From SLRI01 sp964576715 (GTDB lineage Bacteria; Pseudomonadota; Alphaproteobacteria; Geminicoccales; Geminicoccaceae): 61,686 nucleotides of DNA. Location: NCBI GenBank assembly GCA_964576715.1, contig CAZNWE010000015.1, positions 1 through 61,686 on the forward strand, in the 5' to 3' direction. The notes below the pieces were generated by a model. It ran no database searches, had not been told where the DNA came from, and was given only the letters and a program-made list of their open reading frames with translations. The position numbers were made by a program, and so were the translations under genes. Below, one piece after another: positions 32,948 through 43,547 of this stretch; position 1 is the stretch's first letter, and each line of letters starts with the position of its first letter.

Positions 32948-34252
32948 TCACATGCGCTTGTCGATCGGCACGTAGGACCGTTTTTCGGCGCCGGTGTAGA
33001 GCTGGCGCGGCCGGCCGATCTTCTGCTCCGGGTCCTCGATCATCTCGGTCCACTGGGCGATCCAGCCGACCGTGCGGGCGAGGGCGAAGATGGCGGTGAA
33101 CATCTTGGTCGGAATGCCCATGGCTTCCAGGATGATGCCGGAATAGAAATCGACGTTGGGGAACAGCTTGCGCTCGCGGAAATAGTCGTCCTCGAGGGCG
33201 ATCCGCTCGAGTTCCTTGGCGATCGCCAGCTTCGGATTGCCGCCCTTGCCGAGTTCGTCCAGCACTTCATCGGCGCTCGACTTCAAGACCCCGGCCCGCG
33301 GATCGTAGTTCTTGTAAACGCGATGGCCGAAGCCCATCAGCCGGAACGGGTCGTCCTTGTCCTTGGCCCGCTCCAGGAACTCGGGGATCCGGTCGACCGA
33401 GCCGATCTGCTGGAGCATGTCGACGACCGCCTCGTTGGCACCGCCATGCGCCGGGCCCCACAAGCTCGCGATGCCGGCGGAGATCGCCGCATAGGGGCTG
33501 GCACCGGTCGAGCCGACCAGCCTGACGGTCGAGGTCGACGCATTCTGCTCGTGGTCGGCGTGGAGAATGAAGATCTTCTCCAGCGCCTTGGAAAGAACCG
33601 GCTTCTCCTTCCACGGCTCACACGGCACGCCGAACATCATGTAGAGAAAGTTCTCGGCATAGTTCAGATCGTTGCGCGGGTACATGAACGGCTGACCGAT
33701 CGAGTACTTGTAGGTCATCGCCGTGATGGTCGGCATTTTGGCGATCAGTCGGTAGCTCGCGATCAGTCGATGATGCGGGTCGTTGGTGTCCAGATCTTCA
33801 TGATAGAAAGCCGAGAAGGCGGCGACCACCGCGACGAGCACCGCCATCGGATGGGCGTCACGGCGGAAGCCGCGGAACAAGTAGTTGATCTGGTCGTGTA
33901 TCATGGTGTGGTAGGTCACACCATTGACGAAATCAGCATACTCGTCGGCCGTCGGCAGCTCGCCGAACAGGATCAGGTGGGCGGTCTCGAGAAAGCTGCT
34001 GTTCGCCGCCAGGTCCTCGATGCTGTAGCCGCGATGCAGGAGAATGCCTTCGTCGCCGTCGATATAGGTGATTCTCGAGCGGCAGGCGGCGGTCGAGGTG
34101 AAGCCCGGATCATAGGTGAAGAGACCGGTCGCCCCGTAGAGCTTGCGGATGTCGATCACCTCGGGGCCGATCGTGCCGGTGAGCACGGGAAAGCTCGCCT
34201 CGCCACCCATGCCGCCGATGGTTACCGATTTTGCAGTCGTGTCGTCGGTCAT
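32948..34252 (-). CDS. gltA: Citrate synthase
   Basis: The 434-residue protein is the type II (hexameric, Gram-negative) form. It has GFTSTAACRSRITYIDGDEGILLHRGY near 51, ILHADHEQNASTSTVR near 230 and GPAHGGANEAVV near 265 (catalytic histidines), and a later FGHRVYKNYDPRA. It condenses acetyl-CoA with oxaloacetate to start the TCA cycle. It is convergent with fabZ. The 176 bp upstream before gltX hold its promoter, but I see no clear boxes. Confidence 0.96.
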   Translation of the reverse strand: MTDDTTAKSVTIGGMGGEASFPVLTGTIGPEVIDIRKLYGATGLFTYDPGFTSTAACRSRITYIDGDEGILLHRGYSIEDLAANSSFLETAHLILFGELPTADEYADFVNGVTYHTMIHDQINYLFRGFRRDAHPMAVLVAVVAAFSAFYHEDLDTNDPHHRLIASYRLIAKMPTITAMTYKYSIGQPFMYPRNDLNYAENFLYMMFGVPCEPWKEKPVLSKALEKIFILHADHEQNASTSTVRLVGSTGASPYAAISAGIASLWGPAHGGANEAVVDMLQQIGSVDRIPEFLERAKDKDDPFRLMGFGHRVYKNYDPRAGVLKSSADEVLDELGKGGNPKLAIAKELERIALEDDYFRERKLFPNVDFYSGIILEAMGIPTKMFTAIFALARTVGWIAQWTEMIEDPEQKIGRPRQLYTGAEKRSYVPIDKRM

Positions 34253-34428
34253 CCTCTTGTTCCTCGCTCGTGTTGTCGGGCCGACCCGACGCGACCGGCT
34301 CGCCGGCGTCGCTTGCCGACCCGTGCCGCCAGCCCGAGAACCGGCGGCAGCTTATCGATCGTTGGACCGCTGAGGCGTCACGATGCCGTGGCGGAGAGTT
34401 CCAAGTCTACCGGCGCCCGCCCATCGCT

Positions 34429-35856
34429 TCAATCGCCATGCTGCAACGCGGGATTGCAGCCCGCCGCAGCATCCTCGATGCGGCCCTGTACCTCGGCCCG
34501 GCCCAGCGCCACCATGACCTCGAACAGTCCCGGCGATACGGTTCGGCCGGTAAGTGCCGCGCGCAGCGGCTGCGCCAGCTTGCCGAAGCCGATGGCACGG
34601 GCTTCGGCCACCGCACGGCAGGCTGCCTCCAGCGTCGCCTCGTCGAAGGGCTGGGCCGCAGCAAGCGCCGGCAGCACCGCCGCCAGATGCGCCCGGGCGG
34701 TGTCGTCGAGCAGCTTGGCCGCCTTCGTGTCCAGCGGCAGCGGTCGCGCATGCACGTAGAACACGGCGCTCGCCGCGAGGTCGACCAGGGTTCGGGCGCG
34801 CTGCTTGAGGCCCTGCATGGCGGCCTCGAGCCGCTGCCTCTCGACCGCGCCGACCGAGTGTCCGGCGGCCGTCAGATAGGGTATCACGAGGGTGACGAGG
34901 TCGCTGTTCGAGCGCTCGCGCAGATAGTGGCCGTTGACCGAATCGAGTTTCTGGAAGTCGAAGCGGGCGGGCGACCTGCCGATCGCGTCGAGCTCGAACC
35001 ACGCAATCGCCTCCTCGGTCGAGATGATCTCCGCATCGCCGTGCGCCCAGCCAAGCCTGAGCAGGTAGTTGCGCATGGCTTCCGGCAGGTAACCGAGCTC
35101 CCGATAGGCGGCGACGCCCAAAGCACCGTGCCGCTTGCTGAGCTTGGCCCCGTCCGGACCGTGGATCAGCGGGATGTGAGCGAAGGTCGGCGGCTCCCGG
35201 CCGAGGGCGGCGAACAGGTTGGCCTGCCGGGCAGCGTTGTTCAGGTGGTCGTCGCCCCGGATGATGTGGGTAATGCCCATGTCGATGTCGTCGACCACCA
35301 CCGAGAGCATGTAGGTGGGTGTTCCGTCGGCCCGCAGCAGCACCATGTCGTCCAGCTGGGTGTTCTGAAACCGCACCGTGCCCTGCACCCGGTCGTCGAT
35401 CACCGTCTCGCCAGCCAAGGGGGCCTTGAAGCGGATCACCGGAGCGACGCCCGCAGGCGCCAGGGCGGTTTCGCGATCGCGCCAGGTGCCGTCGTAGCGG
35501 ATCGGGCGCTTTTCGGCCTTGGCTTTGGCGCGCATCGCCTCGAGCTCGTCGGGGCTGCAGTAGCAGCGGTAGGCATGGCCGGCCGCCAACAAGCGGTCGA
35601 CCGCCGCCTGGTGCTCGCCGATCCGGCTCGCCTGGTAGACGACGTCGCCGTCCCATTCCAGACCGAGCCAGCGCATCCCGTCGAGGATGGCGTCGATTGC
35701 TGCGTTGGTCGATCGCTGCCGGTCGGTGTCCTCGATGCGCAAACGGAACTGCCCGCCGTGATGCCGGGCATACAGCCAATTGAAGAGAGCGGTCCTTGCG
35801 CCGCCGATGTGCAGATAGCCCGTAGGTGATGGAGCAAACCTAACGATTACACTCAT
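34429..35856 (-). CDS. gltX: Glutamate-tRNA ligase (GluRS1)
   Basis: The 475-residue class I synthetase has RFAPSPTGYLHIGGARTALFNWLYA (the HIGH motif as HIGG) from residue 6 and the KMSKS-type loop KLSKRHGA near 243, plus CYCSPDELEAMR near 104. I start it at the ATG at 35856; the open frame extends far upstream but without homology. It charges tRNA-Glu and possibly tRNA-Gln for the indirect GatCAB route. A second copy lies at 40812. Confidence 0.95.
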   Translation of the reverse strand: MSVIVRFAPSPTGYLHIGGARTALFNWLYARHHGGQFRLRIEDTDRQRSTNAAIDAILDGMRWLGLEWDGDVVYQASRIGEHQAAVDRLLAAGHAYRCYCSPDELEAMRAKAKAEKRPIRYDGTWRDRETALAPAGVAPVIRFKAPLAGETVIDDRVQGTVRFQNTQLDDMVLLRADGTPTYMLSVVVDDIDMGITHIIRGDDHLNNAARQANLFAALGREPPTFAHIPLIHGPDGAKLSKRHGALGVAAYRELGYLPEAMRNYLLRLGWAHGDAEIISTEEAIAWFELDAIGRSPARFDFQKLDSVNGHYLRERSNSDLVTLVIPYLTAAGHSVGAVERQRLEAAMQGLKQRARTLVDLAASAVFYVHARPLPLDTKAAKLLDDTARAHLAAVLPALAAAQPFDEATLEAACRAVAEARAIGFGKLAQPLRAALTGRTVSPGLFEVMVALGRAEVQGRIEDAAAGCNPALQHGD

Positions 35857-35919
35857 GGTTGATTTCTGGCCGTATTTCGCAGAGGATCGCCAGGGGGTCG
35901 TAACACGTTCGGAGCAGCG

Positions 35920-38085
35920 GTGCAGCAGCCGGCCGCCTTTCGTCTTGCCGCATGGGCGAGACTCGCCGTCCGCCGTCGGGCCGGCCGTGCCGCAGCTGAT
36001 CGGTCGCTGCCGGGCAGCCTGGCCGAACGCTGGAGCTGGCTGCGTGCCACGCTCCTGGCCGAGCGCGAGCGCTGGGCGCTGTGGGCGCCGGTGGCCTTCG
36101 CTGGCGGGATCCTCGTCTACTTCGCCCTGCCGAGCGAGCCCTCGCCGCTGCTCCTGGCCGTGCTGGCGCTCGGCATCGTGGCTGCGCTCGGCAGCGCGCG
36201 ACGGCAGGCCGGTGCCGGCTTTCTGTGGCTCGGCTGGCTGACCTTGGCCCTGGTGCTCGCCGGCTTTGCCGCGGCGCAGCTGCGTACCCTCGCCGTCGAT
36301 GCGCCGGCCCTGCTCCGGGCCTCGGTCTACACGCTCGAAGGCACCATCCGGGCGGCCGAGCCGCGCGGCACCGGGCAGCGACTGCTGCTCGAGGACCTGG
36401 TGATCGAGGGGCTCGAGCGAGGCGCCACGCCGGCCAGGGTCAGGTTCACCATCCGCGGCATCGACCCCCCGCTGCTGCCGGGCCAGCGGATCAAGGCCCG
36501 CGCCCGCCTGCAGCCGCCATCCGGGGCGTTGGTTCCAGGCGGCTTCGACTTCGCGCAGCGCGCCTTCTTCCAGCAACTGGGCGGCATCGGTTTCGCCTAC
36601 GGCACGCCCGAGGTCATCGGCGGCAGCGCGACCATGGGCAGCCGGCCTCTGGCCAAGCTCCGCTATGCCATCGCGGCCCGGGCCGAGACGGTGATCGGCG
36701 GTGCGGAGGGTGCCGTGGCCGCTGCCCTGCTGACCGGCCTGCGCGCCTCGATTCCTTCGGAGGTCTGGCGTCACATGCAGGTGGCGGGCCTCGCCCACCT
36801 GCTCGCCATCTCTGGCCTGCACATGACGCTGGTCGCCGGCACGGTGTTCGTCGCCTGCCGCCTGCTCCTTTCGCTCTGGCCGGCTCTGGCGCTGCGCATC
36901 GTGGCCAAGAAGCCGGCAGCGGCCGTGGCGCTGGTTGCCGCCTTCGCCTACCTGCTGCTGGCCGGGGCCACCGTGCCGACCCAGCGCGCCTTCATGATGG
37001 CGGCCGTGGCGCTGGTCGCCGTGCTCTTCGATCGCAACCCGTTGTCGCTGCGCCTGCTCGCCTACGCGGCGCTCGCCGTTCTCGTCATGCAGCCGGAGAG
37101 CCTGTTGGGCCCGTCATTTCAGATGAGCTTTGCCGCCGTGGTCGGGCTGATCGCCTTCTACGAGGCGCTGCGCGAGCGTCGTCGACAGCAGGCGCCGAGC
37201 GATGAGCCGCCGCGGTTCGGCGACAGCGTCAAACTCTATTTCGTCGGCGTTCTGCTGACCACGCTGATCGCCAGCCTCGCCACCACGCCGTTCGCCGCCT
37301 ACCACTTCCAACGCGTTGCGACCTATGGCGCGCTCGCCAACCTCTTGGCGGTCCCCCTTACCGCCTTCTGGATCATGCCGATGGGTCTGCTGGCGCTGAT
37401 CTTGATGCCGCTCGGTCTCGATGCGCCGAGCCTCGTCGTGATGGGCCAGGGCATCGCCATCGTCCTCGAGACCGCCGCCTTCATGGCCACCCTGCCCGGT
37501 GCCGCCATCGACATCACGCCATGGCCACCGTCGAGCCTGCTGCTGATCGTCCTGGGCGGGCTCTGGCTTTGCCTTTGGCAGACGACCTGGCGGCGCTGGG
37601 GTATCGGGCTCGTCGCTCTCGGCGTCATCGTCGCGGCCCTGACCCGTCCGCCCGATCTGCTGCTCGACCGTCGCGGCGACTTCCTCGCATGGCGGGTGGC
37701 TCGTGGCGAGGTGCACCTGCTCGAACGCCGACGTGACAACTGGCTCGGGCGACAGCTACTGCAGGGAGCGGGCGCGTCGATCGCCCTGCCGTTCGACACC
37801 CGCCCCGACGGGCGGCTGCGCTGCGATCCGCTCGGCTGCCTCATCGACACTGGCGGTCGACGACCCTTGGCGGTGGCGCTGACCGCCGATGCCGCAATGG
37901 AGGACTGCCGGCGGGCGGCTTTCGTCATTCTGCTCGGTGGCCCCGCGACGTGTCCGGACGGCACCGCAAGTCTCGGCGGTCGCGCCCTCTGGCGAAGCGC
38001 CGGCATGGCCATCTGGCTCGACGGCGAGCACGTTCGCCTGCAGACTGTCGCCGACCAGACCGGTGACCGGCCGTGGACACGATGA
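35920..38085 (+). CDS. comEC: ComEC/Rec2 family competence protein
   Basis: The 721-residue membrane protein has an N-terminal DUF4131 region (about 50-200), then the ComEC/Rec2 channel domain. The latter includes the motif LTGLRASIPSEVWRHMQVAGLAHLLAISGLHMTL at about 270-305. About ten membrane helices follow, and then a C-terminal domain lacking the metal-binding HxHxDH motif of the complete beta-lactamase domain, as in many alphaproteobacterial forms. It moves single-stranded DNA across the inner membrane during uptake. The start is GTG at 35920 behind GGAGCAGC, divergent from gltX by 63 bp. Confidence 0.92.
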   Translation: MQQPAAFRLAAWARLAVRRRAGRAAADRSLPGSLAERWSWLRATLLAERERWALWAPVAFAGGILVYFALPSEPSPLLLAVLALGIVAALGSARRQAGAGFLWLGWLTLALVLAGFAAAQLRTLAVDAPALLRASVYTLEGTIRAAEPRGTGQRLLLEDLVIEGLERGATPARVRFTIRGIDPPLLPGQRIKARARLQPPSGALVPGGFDFAQRAFFQQLGGIGFAYGTPEVIGGSATMGSRPLAKLRYAIAARAETVIGGAEGAVAAALLTGLRASIPSEVWRHMQVAGLAHLLAISGLHMTLVAGTVFVACRLLLSLWPALALRIVAKKPAAAVALVAAFAYLLLAGATVPTQRAFMMAAVALVAVLFDRNPLSLRLLAYAALAVLVMQPESLLGPSFQMSFAAVVGLIAFYEALRERRRQQAPSDEPPRFGDSVKLYFVGVLLTTLIASLATTPFAAYHFQRVATYGALANLLAVPLTAFWIMPMGLLALILMPLGLDAPSLVVMGQGIAIVLETAAFMATLPGAAIDITPWPPSSLLLIVLGGLWLCLWQTTWRRWGIGLVALGVIVAALTRPPDLLLDRRGDFLAWRVARGEVHLLERRRDNWLGRQLLQGAGASIALPFDTRPDGRLRCDPLGCLIDTGGRRPLAVALTADAAMEDCRRAAFVILLGGPATCPDGTASLGGRALWRSAGMAIWLDGEHVRLQTVADQTGDRPWTR

Positions 38086-38113
38086 CCTTGGTAGAGAAAC
38101 TTGTTTTTTTATC

Positions 38114-38128
38114 AATCTATGATAGATT
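38114..38128. promoter_or_regulatory. Perfect AT-rich dyad upstream of the BY-kinase gene pair
   Basis: AATCTAT-G-ATAGATT is a perfect 7+1+7 palindrome in the 76-bp gap after comEC, within a T-rich stretch that stands out from the GC-rich surroundings. It covers a possible -10 region (TTGTTT at 38101-38106, 16-base spacer, TAGATT), 33 bases before the start codon at 38162. It is likely an operator; the regulator is unknown and it does not match the usual alphaproteobacterial LexA box. Confidence 0.45.
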
Positions 38129-38161
38129 TTATGAGACCATGCAGAACCAGGAGCCTGGCCG

Positions 38162-38617
38162 ATGCGGCCCGGGGCATTTTCTGCCAGCGTTGAACGAGCC
38201 GTTGCGCCGGCGAATCGTCGCCATCTGGCGAGCTGTGGCCGGCCGTTGGGCGTCCTCGCCGTGCTCGCGCTGGGCGCAACACTCTTCACTGCGGGGGCGA
38301 GCCTGCTCGGTACCGGCCAGTCGCAGGCCGTGTTTCATGCCGCGGCCGAAGGGCTGGGCGACGGCGTTTTGCCGCTCGCGCAGACTGGCCTGCCAACGCC
38401 GGAAAGGTCCGCCCGGCGCGATGCCCCGCTCGAGCAGACGCTGCCCGCGCCGGAGCAGGGCGCCTTCGGGCTCAGGTTCGAGAGTTGGACGCATGGTGGC
38501 GTGCTGGCAGCACCAGCTGTGCTGGTCGATGCCGACCGACCGCCGTTACAGGTCGAGATCTCGGGCTTCGAGCATCTCCCACGGTGGCCCGGGCCCGAGC
38601 CCGGAGCGCCGCGGTGA
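38162..38617 (+). CDS. Small single-pass membrane protein coupled to a BY-kinase
   Basis: The 151-residue protein starts at an ATG with AGGAG at 38148-38152, eight bases upstream, so the start is well supported. A basic N-terminus (about 1-28) is followed by one membrane helix (LGVLAVLALGATLFTAGASLLG, about 29-50) and then a soluble Pro-rich region, presumably periplasmic, with no cysteines. No family is recognised. Its stop overlaps the GTG start of the tyrosine kinase (GTGA), which implies coupled translation and perhaps a shared role in polysaccharide export. Confidence 0.6.
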   Translation: MRPGAFSASVERAVAPANRRHLASCGRPLGVLAVLALGATLFTAGASLLGTGQSQAVFHAAAEGLGDGVLPLAQTGLPTPERSARRDAPLEQTLPAPEQGAFGLRFESWTHGGVLAAPAVLVDADRPPLQVEISGFEHLPRWPGPEPGAPR

Positions 38618-40788
38618 CCGGTCGACCGCGCGGCCAGGGCGAAACGACGCCGCGACCGGCCGCCGAGCTCAGCCTGATCGACCTCTTGGCGGTGCTGCGC
38701 CGCTACACTGTTCTGCTGCTCGCCAGTCTCGGGGTCGGCATCGGCCTCGCGCTCGCCACGCTCGCCATGCTCGAGCCGACATACGTCGCGACCGCCCAAC
38801 TGATGATCGAGCCGAGCGGGGACACGCCCGATGACGGCATCCTCGCACCGGCGCGGATCGCCGACGACAATGCGGCGATCCTGAGCCAGGTGACGCTGCT
38901 CGCCTCGCGCAGCATGGCCCGCGAGGTGATCGAGGCGCTCGATCTTGCGAGCGAACCCGAGCTCTACCATACCGTCGACCCGATCGAGCAGATAGCTCTT
39001 GGTCTCGGCATCGCTGCGGCCACTGCTGGCACGGACGACCAGGCCGCTCTGGTCGACCGCTTCCTCGCCCGCCTCGCGGTCGATCGCGAGGGGCAAACCC
39101 ACGTGATCCGCGTCTCCTTCAAGAGCAGCTACCCGGGCTCGGCGGCGCGGATCGCCAATGGCATCGCCGCGCGCTACATTGCCGGTAGGCTCGAAGCCAA
39201 GTCGGCAGCGGCGGGTGGGGCGACTGCCTGGTTGGAGCAGGCCCTGGCAGAGAGCCGGGTGGCGCTCGAGCGTGCCGAGGCCGAGCTCCAGGCCTACCGT
39301 GCAAGCGCGCAGGGCGATCAGGGCGAAGCACTGGCCAACGAGGCGTTCGGCATCAACACGCTGCGCCGCGACGTCGCCGCCGCCGCCGCCGACCGCGCCG
39401 CCCGCGAGGCCCGGCTGCAGCGGGTGCGCGCTGTGCTGGCTCGCGCCGAAGCCGATCTCGCATTCGAGGAGCTCGGCGGCTCGGCGGTCCTGCAGAATCT
39501 CTATGCCTTGAAGAACGAGACCACCCGCCGCGAGGCTGAGCTTGCGACCCTCTACGGCGACCGCCACCCGCAGATCCTCCACGTCCGGGCCGAGCGCCGC
39601 GAGCTCGAGCGCCGCATTCAGGCCGAGCAGCAGGCACTTGTCGGCACGGTGGAGGCCGAGATTCAGGCGGCCCGCGCGCGGGAGCAGGCGTTGTTGCGCG
39701 AGCTCGAGACGGTCAAGTCGCAGAGCATCACCCAGAGCCAGACCGAGGCGGGGATCGCCAGGCTCGAGCGGGCGGTGGAGCAGGCGCGCCGCCACCACGA
39801 AGGCAATCTGGCGCGCCGCCAGAGCCTCGCCGATCAGGTCGGCGTGCAGCGCGCCGATGCGCGGCTGATCTCTGAGGCAACCCCGCCGCAGCGGCCATCC
39901 TTCCCCGAGCCGGCGATGGTCTTCAGCCTGTTCTCTGCGGCATCGCTCGGCACGGGCCTGCTGCTGGTGTTCCTGGTCGAGCAGCTCGATCGCGGCTTTC
40001 GCACCCAGCGGGCTGCCGAGCAAGGGCTCGGCCGCCGTTGCATCGGCTGCCTGCCGTTGGTCCGTCGCGGCCGCCGCGGCGACATCCCCCTGATCGATTT
40101 GCCGCTCGAGCATCCTTGCTCGCGCTTCGCCGAGGCGCTGCGCGCGCTGGTTGCCGAGCTGAGCTTCAAGCCCACCCGCGGCGGCGGCAAGGTTGTGCTG
40201 ATGACGTCGGCTGCACCCGGCGAGGGCAAGTCCACCACCACGGTGGCCCTCGCCCGACTGGCTGCCAGCGAGGGGTTGAAGGTGCTGCTGATCGATGCCG
40301 ACCTTCGCCGGCCGAAGCTGGCCGGCCTGCTCGACCTCGAGGCACCCCAGGGTTTGGTCGAGATCCTCAAGGGCGAGCGCGAGGCGGAAGAGGTGTTGCT
40401 CAAGGACCCGCTGACCGGCCTCGCCGTCATCCCCGGCAGTGCCCGGGTAAGCCAGCCGACCCGGCTCCTCGGGCCGCAGGCGCTCGGCGTGCTGCTCGAC
40501 GAGGCGCGTCGCCATTTCGATCTCGTCCTCGTGGACAGCCCGCCGGTGCTGGCCGTGACCGATGCCCGGGTCATGGCGCCGCTTTGCGACGGCATCCTGT
40601 TCCTCGTCCGCTGGCAGGCGACCCAGCGCGCGGTCGCCGCCCATGCCCTGGCGCAGCTCGACGGCGTCGCCGAGAAGGTGCTCGGCAGCGTGCTCACCAT
40701 GGCCGACCCGGATGTCGCTGCACCGCTCGGTGCCGCCGACTCCCGGCTGGTGCGCCGCAAGCTCAGCCGCTACTACACCGAGGCCTGA
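38614..40788 (+). CDS. Polysaccharide co-polymerase/BY-kinase (Wzz plus tyrosine autokinase)
   Basis: The 724-residue protein has an N-terminal Wzz domain: helix LLLASLGVGIGLALATLAML near 34, EPTYVATAQL, then coiled coil and GNVR-like region about 190-410. A second helix near 435 (PAMVFSLFSAASLGTGLLLVFLV) is preceded by the Pro-rich motif EATPPQRPSFPEP. The cytoplasmic kinase domain has Walker A TSAAPGEGKSTTT near 531, Walker A' LLIDADLRRPKL and Walker B LVLVDSPPV. The C-terminal tyrosine cluster is minimal (SRYYTEA). Such proteins control chain length of capsule or exopolysaccharide. No glycosyltransferase genes are nearby. Confidence 0.9.
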   Translation: MTGRPRGQGETTPRPAAELSLIDLLAVLRRYTVLLLASLGVGIGLALATLAMLEPTYVATAQLMIEPSGDTPDDGILAPARIADDNAAILSQVTLLASRSMAREVIEALDLASEPELYHTVDPIEQIALGLGIAAATAGTDDQAALVDRFLARLAVDREGQTHVIRVSFKSSYPGSAARIANGIAARYIAGRLEAKSAAAGGATAWLEQALAESRVALERAEAELQAYRASAQGDQGEALANEAFGINTLRRDVAAAAADRAAREARLQRVRAVLARAEADLAFEELGGSAVLQNLYALKNETTRREAELATLYGDRHPQILHVRAERRELERRIQAEQQALVGTVEAEIQAARAREQALLRELETVKSQSITQSQTEAGIARLERAVEQARRHHEGNLARRQSLADQVGVQRADARLISEATPPQRPSFPEPAMVFSLFSAASLGTGLLLVFLVEQLDRGFRTQRAAEQGLGRRCIGCLPLVRRGRRGDIPLIDLPLEHPCSRFAEALRALVAELSFKPTRGGGKVVLMTSAAPGEGKSTTTVALARLAASEGLKVLLIDADLRRPKLAGLLDLEAPQGLVEILKGEREAEEVLLKDPLTGLAVIPGSARVSQPTRLLGPQALGVLLDEARRHFDLVLVDSPPVLAVTDARVMAPLCDGILFLVRWQATQRAVAAHALAQLDGVAEKVLGSVLTMADPDVAAPLGAADSRLVRRKLSRYYTEA

Positions 40789-40811
40789 CCCCTCGCTCGC
40801 CTGGCTGCGCC

Positions 40812-42143
40812 ATGTCCCCGGTCCTGCGTTTCGCGCCGAGCCCCACGGGCCGGCTGCATCTCGGCAATGCCCGTGCCGCCCTCGTCAACTGGCTGTTCGC
40901 CCGTCAGCACGGCGGCCGGCTGATCCTGCGCCTCGACGATACCGACAAGGAGCGTTCGAGCGAGCGCTTCGTCGTTGCCATCGAGGAGGATCTGGCTTGG
41001 CTCGGCATCGACTGGGACGCCAGGCATCGGCAAAGCCAGCGCGGCGCGCTCTACGGCGCAGCACTGGCGCGGCTCCAGGCGGCCGGCCGTGTCTATCCCG
41101 CCTACGAGACCGCCGACGAGCTTGCCGCCAAGCGCGCTGCGCGGCGTGCCGAGGGCTTGCCACCCGTCTACGACCGTGCTGCCCTGGCGTTGACCGAGGC
41201 CGACCGCACCGCGCTCGAGGCCGGGGGGCGCCGGCCGCATTGGCGCTTTCGTCTCGCGGGCGAGCCCGTGCGCTGGACCGACCTGGTCCAGGGCGAGATC
41301 GTCATCCCGGGTGGCAGCCTCAGTGATCCGGTCCTCGCCAGGGCCGATGGCGGCTTCACCTACATGCTCGCCTCGGTCGTCGACGACCGCGAGATGGCGG
41401 TGACCCACCTCATCCGCGGCGACGATCACCGCACCAACACCGCGATCCAACTCGATCTCTTTGCGGCACTCGGTGCGATACCGCCGGCCATGGCGCATCT
41501 GCCGCTGGTCAGCGGTCCGGGCGGGGTGCCGCTCGCCAAGCGGGCCGGTGCGTCGAGCCTCGCCGACTACCGTGCACAGGGCATCGAGCCGCACGCCATC
41601 CGTCTGGTCCTGGCCGCTCTCGGCACCGACCGGCAGTGGCCGCCGGACACGACGATGGAAGCACTGATCGCGGGGTTCGATGTTGGCCGGCTCGGCCGGA
41701 CCAGCGCCGTTCTCGACGACGACCAACTCGTGCGCTGCAGTGCAGCTGTCTTTCAGGCGCTGCCCTTGGCCGAGGCCCGCAAGCGCCCCGGCCTCGCCGA
41801 TCTGACAGCCGAGGAGTGGCGCTGCCTTGGGCCGAATGCCACGAGTCCCGCCGACCTCCTCGCCTGGCGTCGCCGCTTGCGCGAGCCGCTGACGCCGATC
41901 ATCGAGGACTCGGGCTTCCTGGAGGCTGCGGCCGGCCTCTTGCCGGAAGCCCTGGACGACGCCGCGGCCGCCACGGCCTGGCTGGATGCGGTCAAGCAAG
42001 CGACTGGACGCAAGGGCAGGCGCCTCTTCCAGCCGATCCGCCTCGCCTTGACCGGCCGCGACGATGGACCGAAACTGGGCGATCTGCTACCGCTCCTCGG
42101 CGCTGGGCGCATCCGCCGCCGGCTCTTGGGCGAAACCGCCTGA
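40812..42143 (+). CDS. gltX: Glutamate-tRNA ligase, second copy (GluRS2)
   Basis: The 443-residue class I synthetase has RFAPSPTGRLHLGNARAALVNWLFARQ near residue 5 (HIGH motif as HLGN) and the KMSKS-type loop as PLAKRAGASSL near 240. These differ from the HIGG/KLSKR of the first copy. It ends in the usual anticodon-binding helices with a short C-terminus. Two divergent GluRS enzymes are common in alphaproteobacteria; one often specialises in tRNA-Gln. Which does so here cannot be read from sequence alone. It lies 23 bp after the BY-kinase and 30 bp before cysS. Confidence 0.93.
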   Translation: MSPVLRFAPSPTGRLHLGNARAALVNWLFARQHGGRLILRLDDTDKERSSERFVVAIEEDLAWLGIDWDARHRQSQRGALYGAALARLQAAGRVYPAYETADELAAKRAARRAEGLPPVYDRAALALTEADRTALEAGGRRPHWRFRLAGEPVRWTDLVQGEIVIPGGSLSDPVLARADGGFTYMLASVVDDREMAVTHLIRGDDHRTNTAIQLDLFAALGAIPPAMAHLPLVSGPGGVPLAKRAGASSLADYRAQGIEPHAIRLVLAALGTDRQWPPDTTMEALIAGFDVGRLGRTSAVLDDDQLVRCSAAVFQALPLAEARKRPGLADLTAEEWRCLGPNATSPADLLAWRRRLREPLTPIIEDSGFLEAAAGLLPEALDDAAAATAWLDAVKQATGRKGRRLFQPIRLALTGRDDGPKLGDLLPLLGAGRIRRRLLGETA

Positions 42144-42173
42144 CAACGCCTCGTTGATCGGACTGCCACGACC

Positions 42174-43546
<1,373 letters not shown>

Positions 43547-43547
<1 letters not shown>

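Noticed and set aside
38086..38161. A LexA gene or LexA box expected after comEC
   Set aside because: No LexA protein is encoded, and the AATCTAT dyad does not match the GTTC-N7-GTTC-type alphaproteobacterial box.
38073..38834. Plus-strand frame starting MDTMTLVEKLVFLS just after comEC
   Set aside because: Its start lies inside the end of comEC, it has no ribosome site, and it is out of frame with the better-supported gene at 38162, which has AGGAG at the right distance.
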